Positions 8,019 through 16,062 of a stretch of DNA of 17,524 nucleotides are shown here, piece after piece. Position 1 is the first letter of the stretch, and every line of letters starts with the position of its first letter. Both the position numbers and the translations under genes were made by a program. This DNA comes from an uncultured bacterium (GTDB taxonomy: Bacteria; Pseudomonadota; Gammaproteobacteria; Burkholderiales; Burkholderiaceae_F), in assembly GCA_905215795.1 (NCBI GenBank), contig CAJMRV010000017.1:1-17524 (forward strand), written 5' to 3'. The notes under the pieces were generated by a model, which did no database searches, was not told where the DNA came from, and was given only the letters and a program-made list of their open reading frames with translations.

Positions 8019-9158
8019 TCACCGGAGGAAATCCGGGATGCGGATGCCCTGTCCACCGGCGCCCGCGCCGGCGGCGGCCGGTTCAGGCTCGGACTCCGCC
8101 GTGTCGATGGCGGCCGTCGGAGCGGCGGAATCCGCCGTGAGTTCGCCGAGCGGCCGAATGCCGCCCTCGCCCGCGGTGGTGATCTCCGAGAGCGGCGGCA
8201 CGCCGGGCTCCTCGTCGAGGCCCGTGGCCACGAGGGTGATGCTCAGGGCTTCGCCCGCGTTGGGATCCGTGATCGAGCCGTAGAAGATCGACGCGTCGGG
8301 CGAGACGAAGTTGTTGAGGATCTCCATGGCCTTGGTCGTCTCGGACATCTTGATCGATTCGTTGGCGGTGAAGCACACCATCAGGCCTCGCGCACCGTGC
8401 AGGTCGTGCCCCTCCAGGAGCGGGCACGTGATGGCCGCCTCAGCGGCCTCGACCGCGCGGTTCGGCCCCGTGGCGCTCGCCGTGCCGATGATGGCCGAGC
8501 CCTTGATCGTCATGACCGACTTGAGGTCGTTGAAGTCGAGGTTGACCTGACCGGGGTTGCGGATGATCGAGGCCACGCCCGTGCAGGCCTTGTAGAGCAC
8601 GTCGTCGCTCATTTCGAAGCACTGCTTCATGGTGGCGTCCGGATCGACGTCCTCGAGCTTCTCATTGAGCACGACGAGGATCGCGTCGACCTTTTCCCGG
8701 AGCTCCTCGATGCCGGCCTCGGCGATGCGCATGCGGCGGCGTCCCTCGAAGCTGAACGGACGGGTGACGACGGCCACGGTGAGCGCGCCGAGGCCGCGCG
8801 CGATCTCGGCGATCACGGGCGCGGCGCCCGTGCCAGTGCCGCCGCCCATGCCGGCGGTGATGAAGAGGAGGTTCGTTCCGCGGATCGCCTCTTCGATCTC
8901 CGCGGTCATCTCACGGGCGGATTCGGCGCCCACCTGGGGGTTCGCACCGGCACCGAGCCCGGTCTTGCCGAGCTGGATGGTGAGGTCGGCGCCCGAACGG
9001 CGCAGGGCCTGCGAATCGGTGTTGGCCGTGATGAACTGCACTCCCTCGCAACCGCAGGTGATCATGTGCTCGACGGCGTTTCCTCCCGCGCCGCCGACAC
9101 CAATCACCTTGATGACGGTGTCCAAGGGGTTCTGGTCCGGAATGTATTCAAAGGTCAT
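8019..9158 (-). CDS. ftsZ: Cell division GTPase FtsZ, first tandem copy (adjacent to ftsA)
   Basis: FtsZ assembles into the cytokinetic ring and recruits the divisome. The 379-residue product has the glycine loop GVGGAGGNA (residues 20-28, with Ala in place of one usual Gly), GGGTGTG at 105-111, FEGRRRM followed by a complete AEAGIEEL helix, and LNEKL, a form I associate with betaproteobacterial FtsZ. The T7 loop NLDFND keeps both aspartates, and the C-terminal peptide is GIRIPDFLR. The linker is short, about 45 residues. I start it at the ATG at 9158 rather than an upstream TTG at 9170, because MTFEYIPDQNPLDTVIK aligns with the start of the other copy and an AGAAGAG stretch precedes it. It lies in the normal ftsZ position after ftsA and is the likelier housekeeping copy. 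Both copies share MTIK/RGSAIIG where most FtsZ have MxExGxAMMG, suggesting a local duplication. Confidence 0.95.
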   Translation of the reverse strand: MTFEYIPDQNPLDTVIKVIGVGGAGGNAVEHMITCGCEGVQFITANTDSQALRRSGADLTIQLGKTGLGAGANPQVGAESAREMTAEIEEAIRGTNLLFITAGMGGGTGTGAAPVIAEIARGLGALTVAVVTRPFSFEGRRRMRIAEAGIEELREKVDAILVVLNEKLEDVDPDATMKQCFEMSDDVLYKACTGVASIIRNPGQVNLDFNDLKSVMTIKGSAIIGTASATGPNRAVEAAEAAITCPLLEGHDLHGARGLMVCFTANESIKMSETTKAMEILNNFVSPDASIFYGSITDPNAGEALSITLVATGLDEEPGVPPLSEITTAGEGGIRPLGELTADSAAPTAAIDTAESEPEPAAAGAGAGGQGIRIPDFLR

Positions 9159-9185
9159 TGCTCTTCTCAAAAATCTGGTTCAACA

Positions 9186-9215
9186 ATTATGAACGAGCGC
9201 TCCAGGGGCGTCCAA
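9186..9215 (-). promoter_or_regulatory. Candidate promoter for the first ftsZ
   Basis: In the 84-nt gap between ftsA and ftsZ, the minus strand reads TTGGAC (complement of 9210-9215), then 18 nt, then CATAAT (complement of 9186-9191), about 27 nt before the start codon. The -10 is one base from consensus; the -35 is weak. Extra promoters ahead of ftsZ are common in dcw clusters, which makes this plausible but unproven. Confidence 0.35.
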
Positions 9216-9242
9216 TCCCGGGGAGGCGCCCGTCGCGCGTGT

Positions 9243-10521
9243 TCATCGGAAATTCCCACAGAACATGGAGGCCAACGAGCTCTGGAACCCGTTGAGCTTG
9301 CTTTTTCCCTTCTCCTTGGGCTCCGAGAGGCTCGGATCGTAGAAACGGCTCAGGAGAAGGCCGAGGCAGACGCTGTTGGCGGGATCCCTCGGGATGTCCG
9401 GCGTGACGTGGATCGGCTTGCCGGTGCGCACGGGCAGGTCGAAGACCTCGTGCGCGACCTCCTGGAGGCCGCGGAGCTTGGATCCGCCCCCCGTGAGGAC
9501 GACGTTGTGGACCTTCCCGAGGACGCCGTCCCTGGCCAGACGGTTCCTGTAGAGCCTGAAGAACTCCAGGGCCCGTTCATGGAGCGTCCTCGCCAGGAGG
9601 TGGCGGGAGATGCGGTTGTGCATGCCCCTCGTGCTCGGGAGGCCGGCGACGGTCTCGTTGGGGTCGACCTTCGAGGGGAGGCAGTGCCCGGCTCTCCGCG
9701 TCCTCGGTTCCCAGGCCGAAGACGAGGGCGACGTCCCTCGTGAAGTAGTCCGCGCCGAAGGGCTGGACGTACGAGTAGCAGATCACACCCTCGTTGAAGA
9801 CCGACACCGAGGTGGTCTGGGCCCCGATGTCGAAGACGACCGAGCCGTACTCCTTCTCGGTGGTCGTGAGCACGGCGATGCCGCTCGCCCACGTGTGCGG
9901 AATGTACTGCTCGAGCGTGACGCCCGTCCTCGCGAGGCAGCGCCGCATGTTCGCGGCGTTGAGCCGTGAGCTGTAGACGGCGTGCATGTTCGCGACGACG
10001 CGTTCGCCGACGAGGCCCACGGGACGGTTGAGCGTGGTCGTGTCGCCGCAGGTCCACCCGCAGTGGACGACCTTGATGAGGTGTCCCTTCTCGGCCTGCA
10101 CGTTTTCCGCGCGGCTCTGGGCGTTCTTGTCGGCGAGCTTGACGTCGTCGTCCTGGACCTCGTTGTTCTTGACGACGGACGAGCCCGTGCAGTTGACGCT
10201 CACGAGGTCCGAGCCGCCGATCGCCGCGATCACGCGTTCGATCCTGAATCCGCCCGCGTTCTTGGAGGCCTCGTCGATCGCCTTCCTCACGCAGCCCACG
10301 GCCTTGTCCATGTCGTGGACGTTGCCCCGGACGATCCCTTCGGAACGGGCCGTGCCCGTCCCCACAATCTCGATGGCGCGGTGGTCCTCGCCGAGGCCCC
10401 GGGGCAGTCCCGTCTCGGGGTCCCTGGCGTTCGGGAGCAGCCGGACGACCCGGCCCACGGCGCAAAAGATCTTGTCCGAGCCGGCGTCCAATCCCACGAT
10501 GTAGTCGGAATTTTCAGTCAT
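9243..10521 (-). pseudogene. ftsA: Cell division protein FtsA, reading frame broken near 9690
   Basis: FtsA is an actin-like ATPase that anchors FtsZ to the membrane and recruits later divisome proteins. The first frame starts at the ATG at 10521 (MTENSDYIVGLDAGSDKI) and follows FtsA to about residue 277 (FGLGTEDAES, near 9691). Homology then continues in another frame, readable from about 9689 as HCLPSKVDPNETVAGLPS, through the adenosine motif NVVLTGGGSKLRGL, to a stop at 9243. Together the parts make about 425 residues, near the usual 420. The C-terminus (KSKLNGFQSSLASMFCGNFR) is a plausible amphipathic membrane-targeting helix. The join also seems a few residues short, so a small deletion rather than a single-base error is likely. 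The phosphate loop reads DIGAQT instead of DIGGGT, and about 20 extra residues follow the first strand. The start overlaps the ftsQ stop by 4 nt. A sequencing error, a real mutation or a split protein are all possible. Confidence 0.9.
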
Positions 10522-11381
10522 TTGCCAGTAGCGTCCGATCCGGCGGGAGCCGGGGTCGATTGAAGGTCACGTTTGTAGTCGGGCAGCGTCACCGCGAACG
10601 CACGGTCATAGCGAGCGTCGATGGTGCGCGGCGCCCCATACACCATTCTACAAACTCGGGGATAGGCTTTCACGACCGCGCGCAGGCGGTCGACGACCCC
10701 GTCGCCGGGGCGGTCCTGCCCGAGCTCGATCCGGGTGGAGGGCACGTCCGCGCCCTCCATCACCAGGCTCCAGCTTCCGCGGTCGGTGCAGTTCACGTCG
10801 GTGGCATGGGCGGAGAGCGCCGAGAGCACCGAGTTGAACTCCCCATAGTAGCGGGTGATGCGGGTTATTTGTTCCTCGTCGCCGTAAAAGTTCGGCAGCG
10901 CCGCGGCCCCGGGGCCGAGTTCGGCGGGATCGGCCTCGAAGAGGACGCCCTCGTCGGAGACGAGGCGTCCGTCCTCATACCGGGCGAGCGCCTTGTGGGG
11001 GACGATCCTGACGATGAGCCGGTCGGGCCAGACGCGGCGCACGCTCGCCTCCTTCACCCAGGGCACCCTCTCGAGGGCCTCCTGGACCTTGACGAGGTTG
11101 GCGTAGACGTAGTTTCCGTCGAGCGATCCCTGCACGGCCGCGCGCACCCGTTCGAGCGGGACGGACGGCACGGGGGACTCCATCTCGACGGTCTTGAAGG
11201 TGAAGTACGGGGTCCCGGCGGCGTAGCCGCGCGCCCAGACGAAGGCGGCGGCGAGCCCCGCGACGAGCGCGAAGGCGCCGATGATGTTCATCGTCCGCTT
11301 GAAACGCTCCCAACGGCGGTAGGTCGGCCGGGGCTCCTCCGTCGTTCCGGGGGTGATGCGTTCGGGGCGCCAGGATCCCAT
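10518..11381 (-). CDS. ftsQ: Cell division protein FtsQ
   Basis: FtsQ is a bitopic inner-membrane protein that links early and late divisome proteins through the FtsQLB complex. The 287-residue product has a short Arg-rich cytoplasmic segment, one transmembrane helix at about residues 32-50 (NIIGAFALVAGLAAAFVWA), and then a POTRA domain from about residue 58 (YFTFKTVEM through VPWVKEASVRRVWPDRLIV), followed by the beta domain. Length is close to the usual 250-290. A TTG at 11387 would extend it by two codons, but the strong site GGAGGAG at 11389-11395 is 7 nt from the ATG at 11381 and only 1 nt from the TTG, which decides the start. It begins 16 nt after the ddl stop, and its own stop overlaps the ftsA start (ATGA), implying translational coupling. 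Confidence 0.95.
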   Translation of the reverse strand: MGSWRPERITPGTTEEPRPTYRRWERFKRTMNIIGAFALVAGLAAAFVWARGYAAGTPYFTFKTVEMESPVPSVPLERVRAAVQGSLDGNYVYANLVKVQEALERVPWVKEASVRRVWPDRLIVRIVPHKALARYEDGRLVSDEGVLFEADPAELGPGAAALPNFYGDEEQITRITRYYGEFNSVLSALSAHATDVNCTDRGSWSLVMEGADVPSTRIELGQDRPGDGVVDRLRAVVKAYPRVCRMVYGAPRTIDARYDRAFAVTLPDYKRDLQSTPAPAGSDATGK

Positions 11382-11388
11382 CTTCAAA

Positions 11389-11395
11389 CTCCTCC
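11389..11395 (-). promoter_or_regulatory. Shine-Dalgarno site of ftsQ
   Basis: GGAGGAG on the minus strand lies 7 nt before the ATG at 11381. It sets the ftsQ start and argues against the TTG six bases further upstream. Confidence 0.8.
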
Positions 11396-11397
11396 GG

Positions 11398-12333
<936 letters not shown>

Positions 12334-12345
12334 TTTCCTTCCTTT

Positions 12346-13731
12346 TCATTGAATGGCGAATCGACGGGCCATCACGCCGGGCGTGCGGCCGATCGATCCG
12401 GCCCCCATCGTGACGACGACGTCGCCGTCGCGAACGGTTTCGTAAATCTTGTCGGGGAGACCCTCGACGCTGCAGAGGGCCACCTTCCGGCCCGTGGACG
12501 CCTCGATGGCGTCGCGCAGTTTTTCACTCGAGACCCCCTCGATGGGCGTCTCGCCCGCCGGATAAAGGTCGGCGAGGACGACGGCGTCGGCGCGGCCGAG
12601 CACTTCGACGAACCCGTCGAAGCAGTCGCGGGTGCGCGTGTATCGGTGCGGCTGGAAGGCCACGACCACGCGGCGTTCCGGCCAGGCGCCCCTGACCGCC
12701 TCGAGCGTGGCGGCCATTTCGTGGGGATGGTGTCCGTAGTCGTCGACGAGCTCGAAGCGCCCGTTGAGGGCCTGGAGTTCGCCGTAACGGGCGAAGCGGC
12801 GTCCCACGCCGGTGAAGTCGCGCAGTCCGCGCACGATCGCCTCGTCGCTCACGCCCACCTGGGTGGCCGCGGCGATGGCGGCGAGCGCGTTCCTGACGTT
12901 GTGCAGGCCCGGCAGGTTGAGCACCACGGGGAGCGGCTCGTGGTCGGGGCGGAGCACGGTGAAGACCATGCTCGTGCCTTCGGCGCGCACGTCGATCGCG
13001 CGGTAGTCGGCCTCCTCGGAGAGGCCGTAGCGGATCACCGGCTTGGTGATCCGGTCGATGATCGAGGCGGCGTTCTCGTCGTCCACGCAGACGATGGCCA
13101 GGCCGTAGAAGGGCAGGCGCTCGAGGAACTCGACGAAGGCGGACTTGAGCACGTCGAAGCTGTGCTGGTAGGTGTCCATGTGGTCCTCGTCGATGTTGGT
13201 GACGACCGACATCACGGGGGTGAGCTTGAGGAACGACGCATCCGACTCGTCGGCCTCGGCCACGATGAACTGGCCCGTTCCCAGACGGGCGTTGCTCCCC
13301 GCGCTGTTGAGGCGGCCGCCGATCACGAACGTCGGATCGAGCCCGCCGCTCGCGAGGAGCGCGGTGATGAGCGAGGTGGTGGTGGTCTTGCCGTGCGCGC
13401 CGGCCACGGCGATGCCCTGGCGCAGGCGCATGAGCTCGGCGAGCATCACGGCGCGCGGCACCACGGGGATGTTGTTCTCACGGGCGGCGACGACCTCGGG
13501 GTTGTCCTCGTGGACGGCCGAGCTCACGACGACCACGTCGGCGCCGCGGCAGTTCTCCGCGTCGTGCCCCTCGTGGACGACGGCGCCGAGCGAGGCGAGG
13601 TGCTCGGTCACCGGGCTGAGCGCCAGGTCCGACCCGGTCACCTTGTAGCCCAGGTTGAGCATCACCTCGGCGATGCCGTTCATGCCCGAGCCGCCGATGC
13701 CGACGAAGTGGATGTGGTTTACACGAAACAT
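12346..13731 (-). CDS. murC: UDP-N-acetylmuramate--L-alanine ligase MurC
   Basis: MurC adds L-alanine to UDP-MurNAc, the first amino-acid step of the peptidoglycan stem peptide, in the cytoplasm. The 461-residue product opens with the nucleotide-sugar-binding motif [16 protein letters not shown], then the Mur-ligase ATP loop AHGKTTTT at residues 112-119, EADESD at 159-164, [10 protein letters not shown] at about 179-188, and [10 protein letters not shown] and QPHRYTR in the last third. These fit MurC rather than MurD, MurE or MurF. AAGGAAAG precedes the ATG. A 48-nt gap separates it from murG, and ddl follows 12 nt after its stop. The length is normal and all expected catalytic segments are present. 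Confidence 0.97.
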   Translation of the reverse strand: MFRVNHIHFVGIGGSGMNGIAEVMLNLGYKVTGSDLALSPVTEHLASLGAVVHEGHDAENCRGADVVVVSSAVHEDNPEVVAARENNIPVVPRAVMLAELMRLRQGIAVAGAHGKTTTTSLITALLASGGLDPTFVIGGRLNSAGSNARLGTGQFIVAEADESDASFLKLTPVMSVVTNIDEDHMDTYQHSFDVLKSAFVEFLERLPFYGLAIVCVDDENAASIIDRITKPVIRYGLSEEADYRAIDVRAEGTSMVFTVLRPDHEPLPVVLNLPGLHNVRNALAAIAAATQVGVSDEAIVRGLRDFTGVGRRFARYGELQALNGRFELVDDYGHHPHEMAATLEAVRGAWPERRVVVAFQPHRYTRTRDCFDGFVEVLGRADAVVLADLYPAGETPIEGVSSEKLRDAIEASTGRKVALCSVEGLPDKIYETVRDGDVVVTMGAGSIGRTPGVMARRFAIQ

Positions 13732-13779
13732 GACTTTCCTTATTCCTTGTGTCTCTGGATGCCCATATCTTACTGGGTG

Positions 13780-14874
13780 TCAGCGGGAGCGCTTCGCGAC
13801 GACCTCTTCGACGAGGTCGGCGACGGCCGAGGCGGCGTCCGGACGGCTCAGTCCGCGCGCCTTCGCACCGAGTTCCACGAGTTGTCCGCGGTCCAGACCG
13901 GAGAGCGTGGAGGCGAGTCCCTCGGGCGTGAGCGAGGCCTGCTCGATCATGATCGCGGCGCCGTTGTCGGCCATGTACCGGGCGTTGCCGAGCTGATGGT
14001 TCGTCGTCCTCGCGATGAAGGGCACGAGGATGGCGGGCACGCCCGCGGCACAGAGCTCCGCCACGCTCGTGGCGCCCGCGCGGCAGAGCACGAGGTCACA
14101 TTCGGCATAGCGCGCGGCCATGTCGTCGATGAACTCGACGACCTCGGCCTTCACGCCGAGGCGTTCGTAGTGTTCGGCCACCGCCGCGCCGTTTCCGCGA
14201 CCCGTCTGGTGGACGACCGACGGACGCTCCGCCTCGGGGATGCGGGCGAGCGCCTCAGGGACGACCTCGTTGAAGACGCGCGCGCCGAGGCTGCCGCCGA
14301 AGACGAAGAGTCGGAGCGGGCCGGTGCGGCCTTCAAAACGCGTGGCCGCGGGCTCGACGGCGACGATGTCGGCGCGCACGGGATTGCCCGTCGTGCGCCC
14401 CTTGTCGCCCGCGAACGAGCGGGCCCCGCCCGAGAAGCCGCACGCGAGCGCGTCGCAGAACGGCAGGAGGGTGTTGGTCGACATCAACAGGTCTGCGTCG
14501 CAGTTCATCACGACGATGGGCAGCCCGAGCGTGCGGGCCGCGAAGCCGACGGGCACGGCCACGTAGCCGCCCGTCGAGAACATGGCGCCGACGCGGTGCT
14601 CCTTGAGCAGGCGGCGCGCCTCGAAGAAGGCCCGGATCAGGGCGAATCCGCCCTTGACGGCGCCGAGCAGGCCGCGCCCGCGGACGCCCCTGAAGGCGAG
14701 CCCGTCGAACGGGATCGCGTCCTTGGCGACGAGGGCGCCCTCCATCCCGGTCGTCGTGCCGATCCACGAGAGGTTCCAGCCGCGAGAGCGCATCACGCGC
14801 GCCACGGCCAGGCCGGGCATGACGTGGCCGCCCGTTCCGGCCGCCACGATCACCAGGTTTTTCTCTTTTGTCAT
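13780..14874 (-). CDS. murG: Lipid II synthase MurG (UDP-GlcNAc:lipid I GlcNAc transferase)
   Basis: MurG is a peripheral inner-membrane glycosyltransferase that adds GlcNAc to lipid I to give lipid II, the substrate of FtsW. The 364-residue product starts MTKEKNLVIVAAGTGGHVMP, with the lipid-binding GTGGH loop at residues 13-17. It continues with STGGYVAVP, the second glycine loop FGGSLGARVFNE, and the UDP-GlcNAc-binding region CRAGATSVAELCAAGVPAILVPF. An upstream in-frame ATG would add 61 residues, but those overlap the ftsW 3' end in another frame and look like a shadow. The ATG at 14874 has GAGGAGGA 8 nt upstream and gives the conserved N-terminus. It overlaps the ftsW stop by 4 nt (ATGA), so translation is probably coupled. 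Confidence 0.97.
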   Translation of the reverse strand: MTKEKNLVIVAAGTGGHVMPGLAVARVMRSRGWNLSWIGTTTGMEGALVAKDAIPFDGLAFRGVRGRGLLGAVKGGFALIRAFFEARRLLKEHRVGAMFSTGGYVAVPVGFAARTLGLPIVVMNCDADLLMSTNTLLPFCDALACGFSGGARSFAGDKGRTTGNPVRADIVAVEPAATRFEGRTGPLRLFVFGGSLGARVFNEVVPEALARIPEAERPSVVHQTGRGNGAAVAEHYERLGVKAEVVEFIDDMAARYAECDLVLCRAGATSVAELCAAGVPAILVPFIARTTNHQLGNARYMADNGAAIMIEQASLTPEGLASTLSGLDRGQLVELGAKARGLSRPDAASAVADLVEEVVAKRSR

Positions 14875-16049
14875 GAAACGCGTCCTCCTCGCATCAGAAT
14901 CTTGTTTTCCTTGTCGACGCGGAGCAGCAGCCCCACGGCGACCAGGCTCATCACCATCGCGCTGCTCCCGTAGCTCACGAACGGAAGCGTGAGCCCCTTG
15001 GTGGGGAAGAACCCCGTGGCAACGCCGATGTTGATCACGGACTGCACGCCGAACCACACGCCGATGCCCTGGGCGACGAGCCCCGAGTAGAAGCGTTCGA
15101 GCTTGACGGCCTGGCGCCCGATTTCAAAAGCATAGCGGATGAGCCAGTAATACATTAATAAAACGAAGACCACGCCGATGAATCCGGTCTCCTCGGCCAC
15201 GACGGCGAGGATGAAGTCGGTGTGGGCCTCGGGCAGGTAGTAGAGCTTCTCGACGGAGCCGCCAAGGCCCACGCCGAAGAGTTCGCCGCGCCCGAAGGCG
15301 ATCAGCGAGTGTGTGAGCTGGTAGCCCTTGCCGAGCACATAGGCCTCGTCCCAGGGGTCGAGGAACGCGAACACGCGCTGCAGACGCCAGGGCGTGATGC
15401 AGATCAGGGCGATGAACGAGACCACGGCCGCGATGACGCCCCCGGAGAAGATCCACAACGAAAGGCCGGCGAGGAAGAACACGCCGAGCACCTCCGAGGA
15501 GATCACCACCGTGGCGCCCAGGTCGGGCTGGTTCATCAGCAGGAACGCGATCACGGCGATGGTCATGCCCATCGGGACGACCACCTTGAACCACGAGTGC
15601 ATCTGCGTGAGCGACCTCGAGCAGTAATGGGCGGCCATCATGATGCAGGCCACCTTCATGACCTCGGAGACCTGGAAGTTGGCGAAGCCGAACGAGATCC
15701 AGCGCGCGGCCCCCTTGGCCTTGTGGCCGATGCCCGGGATGAAGACCAGAAAGAGCATCAGGACCGCGAGCACGAACACGTACGGGGTGATCCTCTCAAT
15801 CCAGATCATCCTCCCCTTCCAGTAGATCGCGCCGCAGAGCAGCCCGCCCACGCCGATGCTGAGCAGGTGCTTGAGCATCACGTGGTTCTCACCGATGCTG
15901 TGCGTCTGGTCGACGAACATCGTCGTGGCCGAATGGACCATGATCGTCCCGAAGAGGATGAGCGCGACCACGCACATGAAGAGCTCCCAATGGAAGTCCC
16001 ATGAGCGTCCGCGCTCCTCGAACATCAGGTCGACCTTGCTGCGTTGCAT
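14871..16049 (-). CDS. ftsW: Septal peptidoglycan glycosyltransferase FtsW (SEDS family)
   Basis: FtsW is a polytopic inner-membrane SEDS enzyme that polymerises lipid II at the septum with its partner FtsI. The 392-residue product has about ten hydrophobic segments, beginning at FMCVVALILFGTIMVHSA. The family motifs NQPDLGATVVI, GLGGSVEKLYYLPEAHTDF (with the conserved catalytic-region Asp) and FPTKGLTLPFVSYG are present. After the last motif it reads SYGSSA, where most FtsW have SYGGSS. The open frame extends 41 codons further upstream, but that part lies inside murD. GGGGGAG at 16056-16062, 6 nt before the ATG at 16049, decides the start. It begins 13 nt after the murD stop and overlaps murG by 4 nt. 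Confidence is high despite the altered GGSS motif. Confidence 0.96.
   Translation of the reverse strand: MQRSKVDLMFEERGRSWDFHWELFMCVVALILFGTIMVHSATTMFVDQTHSIGENHVMLKHLLSIGVGGLLCGAIYWKGRMIWIERITPYVFVLAVLMLFLVFIPGIGHKAKGAARWISFGFANFQVSEVMKVACIMMAAHYCSRSLTQMHSWFKVVVPMGMTIAVIAFLLMNQPDLGATVVISSEVLGVFFLAGLSLWIFSGGVIAAVVSFIALICITPWRLQRVFAFLDPWDEAYVLGKGYQLTHSLIAFGRGELFGVGLGGSVEKLYYLPEAHTDFILAVVAEETGFIGVVFVLLMYYWLIRYAFEIGRQAVKLERFYSGLVAQGIGVWFGVQSVINIGVATGFFPTKGLTLPFVSYGSSAMVMSLVAVGLLLRVDKENKILMRGGRVS
14883..14890 (-). promoter_or_regulatory. Shine-Dalgarno site of murG inside ftsW
   Basis: GAGGAGGA on the minus strand ends 8 nt before the murG ATG at 14874 and lies within the last codons of ftsW. 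It supports the internal start over the longer open frame. Confidence 0.75.
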
Positions 16050-16055
16050 CCCGCG

Positions 16056-16062
16056 CTCCCCC
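16056..16062 (-). promoter_or_regulatory. Shine-Dalgarno site of ftsW
   Basis: GGGGGAG on the minus strand lies 6 nt before the ATG at 16049 and immediately after the murD stop. It fixes the ftsW start and rejects the longer frame that runs back into murD. Confidence 0.75.

Noticed and set aside
7766..8056. A small 96-codon frame across the spacer between the ftsZ genes
   Set aside because: It overlaps both ftsZ ends in another frame, lacks a ribosome binding site and has no recognisable features.
9675..9700. Programmed ribosomal frameshifting in ftsA
   Set aside because: I see no slippery heptamer or convincing downstream structure, and the join seems to lack a few codons, which fits an indel better.
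14875..15057. A longer murG starting 61 codons upstream
   Set aside because: The extension overlaps the ftsW 3' end, is Arg/Gln-rich and non-conserved. A strong Shine-Dalgarno site precedes the internal ATG.
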